Assembly (NCBI RefSeq): GCF_018279705.1
Contig: NZ_CP036498.1
Span: 5,721,001 to 5,785,000 of the forward strand
Reading direction: 5' to 3'
Length of the DNA: 64,000 nt
Origin: Tardiphaga alba
GTDB lineage: Bacteria; Pseudomonadota; Alphaproteobacteria; Rhizobiales; Xanthobacteraceae
In this document: in pieces, positions 27,189 to 36,151 of the stretch
Layout of the letters: each line of letters begins with the position of its first letter
How positions within the stretch are numbered: the stretch's first letter is position 1
Notes under the pieces: model-generated
What the model was told of the DNA's origin: nothing
Seen by the model: only the letters and a program-made list of their open reading frames with translations
The model's database searches: none
Translations under genes and position numbers: made by a program

Positions 27189-29170
27189 TCACCTCGCAAT
27201 CTCTGCCAGCTCGCTCTCCGGCTGAGTGGTGATCGGGACGGACGCCGCGGCGTCCAGAAGGATAGTGAGCGCGTGACTGGGGGAAGTCGCGACCAGATCC
27301 GCCCTCACCTCCAGACGACGTTGCTCCGCGGCCTCTTCATCGATCCGGCCCGACCACCAACAAAGCATGACCCTCGCCTTCGGCATCTTTCGCTTTAGCC
27401 GCCTGATCGCGAACCGGGTGTGCGACGACACCTCGTCACCCATGTGGACGAGACAGACCACCTGCACGCCATCCGGCTGCAGTCGAACGATGTTGGTGTT
27501 GGCGAGCGCCTCCGACGGCTCGGCCTTTGCGGCGATCCCATGCACCTCAGCGAGGTGAGCCATCGCCACGGCCGCGGCTTCGTCGAGCAACGATCGTCCC
27601 GCCACGCAGAGAACCGCCGGATTTCCATGCCACGCTGGAGCCAGATCCTCGCGTTTAAGAACGGGCATGCGCTCCGCGGGCTCTTCCTCGAGGCTACGGT
27701 CCACTGCGGTCGCGGCCTCGGTGTCCGTAGTCGGGACGTCGTCCTCGGTTTCTTCGTCGATCTCAGCCAAGTCTGACGTGAACTCGCGAACCGAGTCCCG
27801 CACTTTCGCCTGCCGCTCGAGTTGAAGCGCGCCGCGGTCAAAGTCGTTTTGTGCCAGGCGAAGGCCAGGAACAGCGACTTGATCGTAGTAGGAAGCGAGG
27901 GAGCGCTCCTTGAGGAATTGCTCAGCCTTTTCGGCTGCTTCCGTTGGATCTCCCGCGAGCATGCGCTGGTAAAAGATCTCTGGCGGCGTCAGGGCCGGTC
28001 TGTCGCCGAACATAACGTCCAGGAATTGCAGTTTTTCCACGTGACGACCGAGGACCACGAGACACACCGTAAGAGGGGTGGCGAGGACGAGGCCGATCGG
28101 CCCCAGAGTGCGGTCCAGAAGGTCGCGGCGACGACGACGGCGACGGGCGATAGGCCGGTGCTGCGTCCGTAGACTAGCGGTTCGATACCGTGTCCAACTA
28201 GCGGCTCGACCACAACGAAGAGGGCTGCCGTCCAGAGCAGGAGCGACCAGCCCGGATCGACGGCAACGGCGAGGATCAATGGGAACGCCGCCGCGATTAT
28301 GGCGCCGACATACGGCACAAACCGCAGCACAGCAGCCAATATTCCCCAAAGGATCGGACTCGGGATGCCAATGGCCCACAGTCCTAGACCAATCACGATG
28401 CCAAATGCCCCGTTGACGGCGATCTGAGTGAGAAACAACCGGCTGAGACGCGCGGCGGCGTCGTCGAGCGCGGCGGTTGTCCGCTGTAGGTCGTGGGCGC
28501 CGGCCAGCCGGATCAGCCGGTTGCGGAGGTCTTCCCTCTGGATGAGGATGAAGATCACGAAGATGACGATAATGCCGGTGGTTGCCAGCGGGTGGACCAA
28601 GGGCGCCAGAACCGTTCTCAGGTTCTCAAGCGCGCTGGGATCGGGCTGCCGAACCTCGACCGGGACCGGCGTCACCGTTCCGGGCGGCGTTAAGGAGACC
28701 TGTCCTGGGGGGCCGCCGTGAACCGCAGGCGCAGGCTTGTCCAGCTCATTGCTTAGATCCCTGAGCATGTCGGAGGCGCGTTCTAGTGTCCCTCGTCCGG
28801 CCGTCGTGCTCCGCAACGAACTGATCTTCTGGCTGATGGTGGTTTGGTATTTGGGAAGCTCGCCGGCGAGATCGTTCAACTGCGCCGCGAACAGGCTGGC
28901 CAGACCAAGGATGCAGGCGAACGCGCATAGGACAACCCCCACAACGGCAAGGCTCCGCGGCACCCGAATATGCTGCAGGGCGTGTACCGCAGGCGCCAGC
29001 ACAAAGGTCAGCAGGATGGCTAATGCCATCGGCACGAAGATTTCCCGCCCGAAGTAAAGCGCGGAGATGACCATCGCCGCAAGGATCGTACTTGCCACTG
29101 CGGCGACCAGACCTGCCGCCTCTCGGTTGGTATCGAGATGTTCGCCCGGAATTGGAGGATCGATTCGCAT
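27189..29170 (-). pseudogene. AI-2E family (PerM-like) transporter, frameshifted
   Basis: From MRIDPPIPGEHLD (ATG 29170) about 355 codons encode the AI-2E/PerM membrane domain: VISALYFGREIFVPMALAI, LFLTQIAVNGAFGIVIGLG, FVPYVGAIIAAAFPLILA, GLSPVAVVVAATFWTALWG. At the G4 run near 28105 one base is missing; the family sequence continues as PIGLVLATPLTVCLVVLGRH in another frame, followed by a cytoplasmic domain of about 270 residues that ends at 27189 (QFLKERSLASYYDQVAVPGL, DEVSSHTRFAIRRLKRKMP). So a 660-residue transporter is split into two frames. Export or exchange substrate unknown. Confidence 0.82.
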
Positions 29171-29192
29171 CCGCAACTCCTCCACGATCGGC

Positions 29193-29699
29193 CTAAGCTG
29201 ATCGTCGTAAATTTCGCCGCCGCAGCATCGCCCATCCGAAGAGAGACGACGCGACAACGAGTGCAGAGATGGCGGCACCGCCGCGCGCCTCGCTGCTGCG
29301 CGTAGCCAACGACGCGATGGTCGCCGCCGGCGCGATTTCGTCGCGAGATGGCGATGAGCTGATTGCGACACGCAATCGGCTCGCAAGTGGCATGATGCGC
29401 TTGGCAGGGCGTTGCGAGCGATAGATGGCGAGAAAGGTGAAACCGACCATCAGTGCGCCGAGAAGAGCAGCCAAAGCGCCAAACGCTTCGAAATGACCAT
29501 AGTTGAACTCGGTCCACCGAAAACCAGCCATGGCTCCGACAAGTATCGTAGCGATGAGGAAGATGGCCGCCGCCGCGTATAGTCCAATAGCCACGGCATA
29601 AGAGGTTACATGGGCTTGAGTCTGATCAAGTTGGTCATGAAGGTAGGACCCGGCGGCATATTTGGCGCGCTCGATCTTTCGGCTCAGCTTGTCGAGCAT
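29193..29699 (-). CDS. two-helix inner-membrane protein, holin-like
   Basis: 168 residues from MLDKLSRKIERAKY (ATG 29699). Two strong membrane helices (VAIGLYAAAAIFLIATILVG and FGALAALLGALMVGFTFLAI), and a weaker third near the end. Its ATG overlaps the TGA of the DUF883-like gene (TGATG). Pairs of this kind occur in rhizobial stress loci. Function unknown. Confidence 0.65.
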   Translation of the reverse strand: MLDKLSRKIERAKYAAGSYLHDQLDQTQAHVTSYAVAIGLYAAAAIFLIATILVGAMAGFRWTEFNYGHFEAFGALAALLGALMVGFTFLAIYRSQRPAKRIMPLASRLRVAISSSPSRDEIAPAATIASLATRSSEARGGAAISALVVASSLFGWAMLRRRNLRRSA

Positions 29700-29923
29700 C
29701 ACCAGCGCCTCTTAGAAGCTCGGCCCACCAGAAAGGCGACGACCAATGCCGCGAGGGGCGCCTGGCGCACGACCTTGCTTAAAGTATCGAGCGAGTTGCC
29801 GGGCTTCCGGCCCTCCTCGATCACGCCTTTTATGGTGCTCGCGGCGGACTTCACGGTCTCTGTCACGGTCGAAGTGACGTCCGACAGTTGCTCGGTCTCG
29901 GAAGGCGTCTGATCGTCGGTCAT
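29699..29923 (-). CDS. DUF883-like (ElaB/YqjD type) membrane-anchored protein
   Basis: 74 residues: acidic helical N-terminus (TSTVTETVKSAASTIKGVIE), then the C-terminal anchor PLAALVVAFLVGRASKRRW. The ElaB/YqjD family has this layout and associates with the inner membrane, with a reported link to ribosomes in stationary phase. Coupled to the next membrane-protein gene. A weak GGAAC-N16-CATT site lies at 29977-30001 on the minus strand. Confidence 0.7.
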   Translation of the reverse strand: MTDDQTPSETEQLSDVTSTVTETVKSAASTIKGVIEEGRKPGNSLDTLSKVVRQAPLAALVVAFLVGRASKRRW

Positions 29924-30265
29924 GAAAACCTCTCAAAAGGAGCCGGCAGGCAGCCGTTAGTGTCGGGCGACGGTGCAATGTTCACGTTGCGCGCTCGTTC
30001 CACAAGCGCTGTAGTTTGTTTGCAGCAGAGGAAAGAATGGCGCTTCAGGCATCGCGTTTCCTTCATCCAGCGCTACGGATCATTGTGCACTGCAGACCAT
30101 ATCGGCGACATCTGCGCCCGTGAAACCAAGGGCTTTCCCGCCGCCCTTCCGCTCAGTTTCAGGCACCGTGAAGGAGACTGCTTCGTGGGCATTCCGGCTT
30201 GTCGTGGTAATGCAAACGAGCGAGGACGCGTCGCCAGCGTCGCGACTGCGGGCTGCTTCGCCGCT
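29924..30265. other. gene-free stretch
   Basis: No convincing gene. Open frames here are short and basic with no ribosome binding site. It holds the upstream region of the DUF883-like gene (candidate weak EcfG site at 29977-30001) and the 3' end of the ClpP-like remnant. Confidence 0.5.
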
Positions 30266-30834
30266 TCATAAAATGGATGCGATGATCCCGAGCTCCCGCG
30301 CCTCGTTCGCCTCAAGATACCAGTTGCTGGGGCTTTCTTCAGCAGGTCATCCATCGAAACATGCGACCCGCGCACCAGGTTCTCGAAGCCCTCATTCTGG
30401 ATCGCTATCGAGCACTCGATCTCGTTCAGCGTCGCTTAGACGGTCGCCCGGCAAGTCGTGAGAGGCCCATCGATTGTTAGAGTCTTCGACAATTTACGCT
30501 CGTGGATCATTAGACGGCTCCCACGCGTGACGTAACGGTTCTCCCGGACAAAAAAGCTCATAAACGTTACACCGGCAGAGTAGATCGCAGCCTTCCCTAA
30601 AAACACGTATCTCCGGTCGGGAGCCAACTCGCTGTTGAACCGGATGTCCTCTCCCATCATGCGTGCGACCTCCGGGTCGCCGCCCAAGGTCGACAATTCG
30701 CAAACGACGAGGGTTCTTTCACCCGCTTGGTCGAGCTGTTGGCGGAAACTCCTGTACATGTCGTAGTCGACGACGCCGGAAAGCATGACGGCCGGCGAAC
30801 GGAAGTCTTCGGTCTTGAGGGCGGCATTCGGCAT
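30266..30834 (-). pseudogene. ClpP-like (S14/crotonase fold) protease, broken twice
   Basis: From ATG 30834 the product shows a ClpP-type fold: VVCELSTLGGDPEVARMMGE, then GKAAIYSAGVTFMSFF with the likely nucleophile serine and GSRLMIHERKL with the histidine. An in-frame TAA at 30436-30438 interrupts it; the frame continues ATLNEIECSIAIQNEGFENL and MDDLLKKAP. At a C4 run near 30325 one base is lost, and the real end NWYLEANEARELGIIASIL with TGA at 30266 lies in another frame. The product as written would stop after 132 residues. Confidence 0.8.
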
Positions 30835-30957
30835 CGGGTGTATCCTTCGTTGTTTGCTTGCGAGTCAGGCGGCAAAGTATTCCCATACAAGGATCGGACC
30901 AAACACGGCCGCCGCCTCGATTGCCGACCCGACTGAATACTTCAAACTTAAAGCAAC

Positions 30958-30982
30958 GGAACTGAGCATGTTCGAAGATGTT
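30958..30982 (+). promoter_or_regulatory. EcfG-like promoter
   Basis: GGAAC (30958-30962), 16-base spacer, TGTT (30979-30982), 33 bp before ATG 31016. It matches GGAAC-N16-xGTT. It would drive the two-gene unit 31016-31948. Confidence 0.45.
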
Positions 30983-31015
30983 GGAAGGGCCCGTCACCCA
31001 CATGTGAGGATTTGC

Positions 31016-31333
31016 ATGAAACCGATCTCCAATCTCATCGTAGCCGCTTCCCTGCTCGTCTCCGGAGCCGCTTTCGCGCAGAACCCGCCGGCCAAGGACG
31101 GGCCGAACAACAGCGCCGTCAACTCAGAGCAGAAAAATTCAAACGCACCGGTCGCCGGTCGCAACTCTTTCACCGAAGGCCAAGCCAAGTCGGCCATCGA
31201 GAAGGCTGGCTACGGCAACGTGACGGAGCTGAAGAAGGACGACAACGGCGTCTGGCGCGGCAAGGCCTCCAAGGGTGGCATGACGACCGGCATTAGCGTC
31301 GATTTCCAAGGCAACGTTAACGCGGCCAAGTAA
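31016..31333 (+). CDS. secreted PepSY-like small protein
   Basis: 105 residues from ATG 31016 (SD GAGGA). Signal peptide at residues 1-21 (ISNLIVAASLLVSGAAFAQ). A disordered Asn-rich linker is followed by one PepSY-like unit: FTEGQAKSAIEKAGYGNVTELKKDDNGVWRGKA and DFQGNV. Periplasmic. Twelve bp before the next gene, so same transcript. Confidence 0.7.
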   Translation: MKPISNLIVAASLLVSGAAFAQNPPAKDGPNNSAVNSEQKNSNAPVAGRNSFTEGQAKSAIEKAGYGNVTELKKDDNGVWRGKASKGGMTTGISVDFQGNVNAAK

Positions 31334-31345
31334 GGAAGAAAAAAC

Positions 31346-31948
31346 ATGACAACGACCATTTCCCGTCTTTACGACAACCACTCCGACGCCCAGGCCGCAG
31401 TGACAAAGCTTGAGGCCGCCGGCGTTCCTCACTCCGACATCAGCATCGTCGCGAACAACTCGGACGGGTGGTTCGACGGCAAGAAAGACCGCGACGGCGA
31501 CGGCGTCGATGACCGCGCCGAAGCGGCAGGTACCGGCGCCGGCGTCGGCGCTGGCATCGGTGGCGCTGCAGGTCTGCTGGCCGGCCTTGGCCTGCTTGCC
31601 ATTCCTGGTCTTGGACCGGTCGTTGCAGCCGGTTGGCTGGCCGCGACCGCGGTCGGTGCCGCGGCAGGCGCAGCGACGGGCGGTCTGGTTGGTGCGCTGA
31701 CCCAGGCCGGCGTATCCGACGACGAGGCTCCGCTTTATGCCGAGGGCGTCCGCCGCGGCGGTTCGCTGGTGACGGCCAAGGTCGCCGATGTCGACAAAAC
31801 CCGTTTGGAAGCTGTTCTGGATACGTCCTCGGTGAACCTGCGAGATCGCAGCGCCGCTTGGCAGAAGAGCGGCTGGACAGGGTATGATCCTGCGAGCCAG
31901 CCCTACGGCGCCGATGAGGTCCGTAAGGAGCGGGCATTGTATCGCTAA
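31346..31948 (+). CDS. general-stress-type protein with Gly-zipper (YflT/DUF1269-like)
   Basis: 200 residues. N-terminal alpha/beta unit (ISRLYDNHSDAQAAVTKLEA, DISIVANN), then an Asp-rich loop (KKDRDGDGVDDRAEA), then a long Gly/Ala membrane-like stretch (GAGVGAGIGGAAGLLAGLGL and VGAAAGAATGGLVGAL), and a C-terminal EGVRRGGSLVTAKVAD strand-helix unit. This is the layout of stress proteins with a glycine-zipper segment. Strong terminator follows. Confidence 0.75.
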   Translation: MTTTISRLYDNHSDAQAAVTKLEAAGVPHSDISIVANNSDGWFDGKKDRDGDGVDDRAEAAGTGAGVGAGIGGAAGLLAGLGLLAIPGLGPVVAAGWLAATAVGAAAGAATGGLVGALTQAGVSDDEAPLYAEGVRRGGSLVTAKVADVDKTRLEAVLDTSSVNLRDRSAAWQKSGWTGYDPASQPYGADEVRKERALYR

Positions 31949-31955
31949 GCCAGAT

Positions 31956-31981
31956 GGCCCGCTTCGGCGGGTCATTTTTTT
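31956..31981 (+). terminator. intrinsic terminator
   Basis: Seven-bp stem GGCCCGC / GCGGGTC with TTCG tetraloop and then ATTTTTTT, 8 bp after the stop of 31346-31948. Strong. Confidence 0.9.
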
Positions 31982-31996
31982 GAGAACGGGAGTTGT

Positions 31997-32191
31997 ATGT
32001 GTTGGTGGACGAGCCGCGTCCCGTGGAGCGAGGCGCAGCATGATGCAACGTGCGCGACACGAGCAGGACATTTCATCAGTCAACACCGAGGGCGTCATGG
32101 AGAGTCTGAAGACAACAGACCGAGTGAGGCGGTCAACCCAGACAATCGCTCCGACAAGGCTAAGCTTGGCGAGCGGTTGGAATGTTGCTGA
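31997..32191 (+). CDS. possible small protein
   Basis: 64-codon frame with GGGAG before ATG 31997. Product is His/Arg/Glu-rich without any hydrophobic core and codon bias is weak. Listed because of its ribosome binding site only. The rest of 31982-32275 holds nothing else. Confidence 0.22.
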   Translation: MCWWTSRVPWSEAQHDATCATRAGHFISQHRGRHGESEDNRPSEAVNPDNRSDKAKLGERLECC

Positions 32192-32275
32192 TCAGCTGTG
32201 ATCACGTCCTCAACGCGCCGGATCAAGCATTCCACGCGCTCCGACCTACTGCGGTCCGAGTGATTGAAGCAAAGT

Positions 32276-32296
32276 AGCCCGCCGAGTCGGCGGGCT
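32276..32296 (-). terminator. hairpin after the minus-strand secreted-protein pair
   Basis: AGCCCGCC / GGCGGGCT with a 5-base loop; on the minus strand it is followed by ACTTTGCTT. Eight bp after the stop at 32304. Confidence 0.6.
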
Positions 32297-32303
32297 CTTC
32301 GCG

Positions 32304-32585
32304 CTAGTTCTTCGGCGAATTATAGCGAGGGGCCGACTTGATGTTCGTGTTTGGCGCCTTGTCTCGACCTTGATCACCGTTGTCGTCCCGCCCGCCAGAT
32401 GTCGATGTCCCGCTGCCGCTCGGATTGCTTCTCTGCGACGAGGGACTGCTGGACGCTGAACTGGCGGCTGGATCGCCAGTCTTACTCGTCGCTGCCGTGC
32501 CCCCCGGGTCCGAGGTCTGAGCGACGACGCCACCGCTCGCCCAAAGCGTGATGACGGTCGCGTTGGCCAGCGCTCGACCGATCAC
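32304..32585 (-). CDS. secreted Ser/Gly-rich protein
   Basis: 93 residues. N-terminal helix (RALANATVITLWASGGVVAQ) looks like a signal peptide. The rest is disordered, rich in Ser, Gly, Asp and Asn (SSASSSPSSQRSNPSGSGTS) and ends SAPRYNSPKN. Its ATG overlaps the stop of the preceding gene (ATGA). Function unknown. Confidence 0.6.
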   Translation of the reverse strand: MIGRALANATVITLWASGGVVAQTSDPGGTAATSKTGDPAASSASSSPSSQRSNPSGSGTSTSGGRDDNGDQGRDKAPNTNIKSAPRYNSPKN

Positions 32586-32839
32586 TTGCCGCCACCGATA
32601 TTGCCGCCCTTGATGTGTCCGAGCGAATTGCTGCCTTGGCCCGAATTGCCGTTGTTGCCCTGCAACGCTGCGTTCCCGCCGGTGTATCCCGATCGGGACT
32701 GGCCCGTTGTCATGCTACCTTGATTCTGGCTCTGAGAATGGTGCTTTCGACCTTTGCCCGCTGAAGCGTCAGCGGCGAAACCAACGAGAAGCGCCAGCGC
32801 AGTAAAAAGCGTCAATACCTTGCTCATGTTATTATCCAT
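32582..32839 (-). CDS. secreted Gly/Asn/Gln-rich protein
   Basis: 85 residues from ATG 32839; a second ATG at 32827 (MSKVLTLFTALALLVGFAAD) starts right at the signal peptide. The mature part is low complexity (SQSQNQGSMTTGQSRSG, NAALQGNNGNSGQGSNS). A perfect EcfG-like promoter lies 27 bp upstream. Exported; function unknown. Confidence 0.65.
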   Translation of the reverse strand: MDNNMSKVLTLFTALALLVGFAADASAGKGRKHHSQSQNQGSMTTGQSRSGYTGGNAALQGNNGNSGQGSNSLGHIKGGNIGGGK

Positions 32840-32865
32840 TCAGTTGAGTGCTGTTATGCCCGTTG

Positions 32866-32890
32866 AACGGCGGATTAACGGCTCTGTTCC
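32866..32890 (-). promoter_or_regulatory. EcfG-like promoter, full consensus
   Basis: Minus strand: GGAAC (32890-32886), 16-base spacer, CGTT (32869-32866). It matches GGAAC-N16-CGTT at every position and points at the secreted-protein pair 32839-32304. Confidence 0.65.
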
Positions 32891-33043
32891 TCGCTTTAAC
32901 GGCCCACAATTTCGATGCATCGGAAGCGTAAGGTTTGGCACGCTCCCTAAGTCGAACTTCATCAATCAAGCGGCGCAGCCCCCTTGGAACCGAGAGGCCG
33001 CCTCGCAATTGAAAGGAAAACAAGGCGATGGATGCGTCGAGAA

Positions 33044-33280
33044 ATGCCGAGGATCGAATTCACGCCGAATGAGCTTCAAACGCTGATCAAGCTCGAGCTG
33101 CGCAAGACACGAGAAATTCCCGACGGGCTGCTTATCCAGATCATCCGTAATGGTGGAACGTGGCACCCGCGTATCCGCTTCAAGGTTGGATATGCAGAGG
33201 CGCCAGACGCGGTCGAGCTCGCTCATGCGGTAAACACCATCGCGGCTGACCTGGCTATCAAACATCCGCTGATAGGTTGA
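33044..33280 (+). CDS. hypothetical protein
   Basis: 78 residues from MPRIEFTPNELQTLIKLEL (ATG 33044); a longer frame from 32984 is unlikely. Helix, then beta hairpin (QIIRNGGTWHPRIRFKVGY), then helix (AVELAHAVNTIAADLAIK). No family recognised. It precedes the phosphatase gene by 41 bp. Confidence 0.55.
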   Translation: MPRIEFTPNELQTLIKLELRKTREIPDGLLIQIIRNGGTWHPRIRFKVGYAEAPDAVELAHAVNTIAADLAIKHPLIG

Positions 33281-33321
33281 ATGCTTCGCCGGGTCCACGA
33301 CGAGGGCGAGGAGGAATGCAA

Positions 33322-34122
33322 ATGGGGGCACGTGTGGGCGTCGATGCAGGAACCCGAACGGGGAATGCCAAGCAGCGCTGGCCGACGACCCTTTGGATCG
33401 TGCGGCACGGGGAAAGCTCCGGAAATGTGGCCCGCGATGCGGCTCATGCGGCTGGACTGGCCGACATTGCCATCGACACGCGGGACGTCGATGTGCCTCT
33501 GAGCGGCTTGGGCGAGCGTCAGGCGGAAGCTCTAGGTCGCTGGTTTGCGGATCTTCCAAAGCTCGAACGGCCGAGTGTAGTTCTCAGCTCACCGTACATG
33601 CGAGCGCAACAGACTGCAGAAATCATTACGCGAGTGACTTGTACCGACGATCGGGTCCTGAAGATCGCGCACGACGAGCGGCTGCGGGAGAAGGAATTTG
33701 GAATACTCGATCGTTTGACGAGGACCGGCATCGAGCAGCGTTATCCGGACGAAGCGAACCGACGCGCACTTGTCGGCAAATTCTACTACCGACCACCTGC
33801 AGGTGAGAGCTGGGCGGATGTTGTGCTGCGGCTGCGGAGCGTTCTCGACTCCGTTAGTTTGCACTACGCTGGAGAACGCGTGCTCATTGTTGCCCATCAG
33901 GTCGTCGTCCTATGCCTGCGCTACCTTCTGGAATCGATGGACGAGAAGACGATTCTCGCGATCGATCGCGAGGGTGATGTGGCGAATTGTTCCGTGACCG
34001 AATACGGGTTGCTGGACGGCGACGAAGCGATGCAATTGGCGAGGTACAATTACGTGGCTCCGCTGAAGCGCGAAGGTGCGCCCGTCACGGAGGAGCCGGA
34101 CGACAACGGAGCGGCGCGATGA
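33322..34122 (+). CDS. histidine phosphatase family protein
   Basis: 266 residues from ATG 33322, chosen because GAGGAGG lies 8 bases upstream. Catalytic motif IVRHGES near residue 26, SSPYMRAQQTAEII with the second arginine near 90, EKEFGILD with the acid and IVAHQVVV with the second histidine near 190. Phosphoglycerate-mutase-like fold acting as a phosphatase on small phosphate esters. Overlaps the next gene (ATGA), which suggests a metabolite-repair or salvage pair. Confidence 0.85.
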   Translation: MGARVGVDAGTRTGNAKQRWPTTLWIVRHGESSGNVARDAAHAAGLADIAIDTRDVDVPLSGLGERQAEALGRWFADLPKLERPSVVLSSPYMRAQQTAEIITRVTCTDDRVLKIAHDERLREKEFGILDRLTRTGIEQRYPDEANRRALVGKFYYRPPAGESWADVVLRLRSVLDSVSLHYAGERVLIVAHQVVVLCLRYLLESMDEKTILAIDREGDVANCSVTEYGLLDGDEAMQLARYNYVAPLKREGAPVTEEPDDNGAAR

Positions 34123-35006
34123 CAGCGTATCGCGAGCTCTCAACAGATTATCTACGCGCTAACCCGCTTCCCTTCCATGAAAACGGCAGCGGAAAGGAAG
34201 CGCGTGGGCGCGTGCTGGTCATATCCGGAAATGCGCGGGTTCCCGGAGCGGCAATCCTTGCCGGCGTGTCCGCGCTGCGGTCGGGAGCAGGTATCCTGCA
34301 GATTGCAACGAGCGCATCGGTAGCGCCTCATATCGGAGTGGCGGTGCCCGAGGCCATGGTCGTGGGGCTATCAGAGACATGCGGAGGCGAGATTGACCCA
34401 GCCAATACTGGAGAAATCGTGTCTCTGGCGGAGGGCGCCGACGCGGTCGTCGTGGGGCCTGGCATGATGGATGAGGACGCGCTGCGTCCGCTGGTGATGG
34501 CGCTGCTCGCGGGTACGAAGGCACGCATCGTCCTGGACGCCGCAGCCATCACCTGCTTGCGCGGGAAGCTGGGCAGTCTCCGTGGCGGATCGAGCAGAGC
34601 GATTATCACCCCGCATGCCGGTGAAATGGCCCGTCTTCTACAGACCGGGCGGGACGAGGTCGAGCGCGAGCCGCTGCAGGCCGCTCATCGCGCAGCAGGG
34701 CACGCCGAGGTCGTTGTCATGAAGGGCGCCGAGACGTATGTCGTCGGCGAAGAGACATGGCGGGCGTGCTTCGGCTCGATCGCTTTGGCCACGTCCGGCT
34801 CCGGAGACGTCCTCGCCGGCATCCTCGGAGGCATCCTGGCCCGCGGTACAGATTCCACCCTTGCAGCGCTCTGGGCGGTGTGTCTCCACGGCGAGGCCGG
34901 GCGGATGCTTAGTGTCCGGCACGGAAGTGTAGGCACGCTGGCGAGGGAATTGCCGGATGAGGTCCCGCGGTTGATGGCCAACTTCGAGGGTGTTCATACC
35001 GATTGA
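34119..35006 (+). CDS. nnrD: ADP-dependent NAD(P)H-hydrate dehydratase (YjeF C-terminal domain)
   Basis: 295 residues starting at the ATG that overlaps the phosphatase stop. Ribokinase-like fold: GRVLVISGNARVPGAAILAG, VVVGPGMMDEDAL, IITPHAGEMARL, VVMKGAETYVVG and the ADP/NADHX motif ATSGSGDVLAGILGGILARG near residue 225. Repairs hydrated NADH and NADPH. The usual N-terminal epimerase domain (NnrE) is absent, so this is a stand-alone dehydratase and probably an extra copy on the island. Confidence 0.87.
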   Translation: MTAYRELSTDYLRANPLPFHENGSGKEARGRVLVISGNARVPGAAILAGVSALRSGAGILQIATSASVAPHIGVAVPEAMVVGLSETCGGEIDPANTGEIVSLAEGADAVVVGPGMMDEDALRPLVMALLAGTKARIVLDAAAITCLRGKLGSLRGGSSRAIITPHAGEMARLLQTGRDEVEREPLQAAHRAAGHAEVVVMKGAETYVVGEETWRACFGSIALATSGSGDVLAGILGGILARGTDSTLAALWAVCLHGEAGRMLSVRHGSVGTLARELPDEVPRLMANFEGVHTD

Positions 35007-35133
35007 CGCGAACGGCACGCACGCGTCCTTCCCATTCGGCACGGGCTTCACAGCGAAAACACATTCGGTCCCAACGACGCGTGAACATTCGTATTAAATT
35101 GGCGTTAGTGCCCAAACAAAAGTTGAGGACGCC

Positions 35134-35349
35134 ATGCCGAGAAATGCGAACAAGCTTTGGACTGACCGTGATGAAAACCGGCTTCGCGAGTTGGCGTCCT
35201 CCGGCGCGTCATTAATTCGAGCAACTGCGGCGCTCAGGCGCTCGTCGTCGAGCGTTAAACGGAAGGCGCTGGATCTTGGACTCGCGTTTCGGGGCGTCAA
35301 ACAAGTCCGAGCCGACCTGCGGGCGGCGGGTGTTTTCGACAGGCCATGA
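35134..35349 (+). CDS. SANT/Myb-like small HTH protein (copy 4)
   Basis: 71 residues: LWTDRDENRLRELASSGASLIRATAALRRSSSSVKRKALDLGLAFRGVKQVRADLRAAG gives the full family pattern in a single short domain. Closest in the window to copy 3 (22696). Stands alone. Probable DNA-binding protein. Confidence 0.7.
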   Translation: MPRNANKLWTDRDENRLRELASSGASLIRATAALRRSSSSVKRKALDLGLAFRGVKQVRADLRAAGVFDRP

Positions 35350-35694
35350 GCACTGTGGGTCTTCGCTCTTCGAGGGCTAGGGCGCAGCTGCCCCCTTGAT
35401 CGCGGCGCCAGATGAGCTCGCCACGTGGCGAACGCGACATCGATCGCTGGGAGAAATTGCGCCATCCTGCTGTGTAGGAAAGGCAGATCTGGGAAGAATC
35501 GTCTCACGAATGGACTCTCCCTATCGAGCTTCCCGAAAGTTATCCGGCTCGACTGAGCGCGAATGCTGCCGCCTGCCCGGGATCGCAGGGTGGAGTAAAC
35601 AGCCTTACCTAAGCACGGCGAAGCAAGCCGCCGTCAGTATCGAAACTTTGCTTGACCTCGGCAGTTACTCAGCCTCTCAACGCAGGAGGCCCGC
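35350..35694. other. gene-free stretch
   Basis: No convincing gene on either strand; open frames are short, basic and lack ribosome binding sites. It carries the leader of the DUF2171 gene. Confidence 0.5.
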
Positions 35695-35934
35695 ATGGTC
35701 GATACAGCAGCTATCAAAGAGCATATGGACGTGATTTCTTCCGACAAGAAGGTCGTCGGTAAAGTTGATCACATGGACGGCACCGACAAAATCAAGCTCA
35801 CCAAGGCAAGCTCGCCTGACGGCCAGCATCATCACTACATTCCCACGGAATGGATCGATCACATCGATGAACACGTACACCTGAACAAGTCAGGCGAGGA
35901 CGTCACAACGCATTGGCAGCACGGCCGGTCTTAA
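35695..35934 (+). CDS. DUF2171 domain protein
   Basis: 79 residues, SD CAGGAGG. PRC-barrel-like: VISSDKKVVGKVDHMDGTDKIKLTK, HHHYIPTEWIDHIDEHVHL. Small cytoplasmic beta protein of unknown function, frequent in stress loci. Confidence 0.85.
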   Translation: MVDTAAIKEHMDVISSDKKVVGKVDHMDGTDKIKLTKASSPDGQHHHYIPTEWIDHIDEHVHLNKSGEDVTTHWQHGRS

Positions 35935-36151
35935 TCTCCAGCGCGGAGATCTTTGAGATCTCGATCCCGCTGAACCAGATCTGCAATTGTGTCGCGACGG
36001 GTCGTTTTCCCGTCGCGGAGTTGAGGCGATCACTGCCTCACTTACAGAAGCGGACCGCAAAAGGCCGCCCGCTGCCGCCTTCGACACGTGGAACAAACCG
36101 CTGGGAAAGCCGTCATAAAGACGTATTCGATCCGGGCGGTGACGGCAACGC

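Noticed and set aside
31139..32098. 319-codon minus-strand frame
   Set aside because: Antisense to 31016-31948, which has signal peptide, glycine-zipper and terminator.
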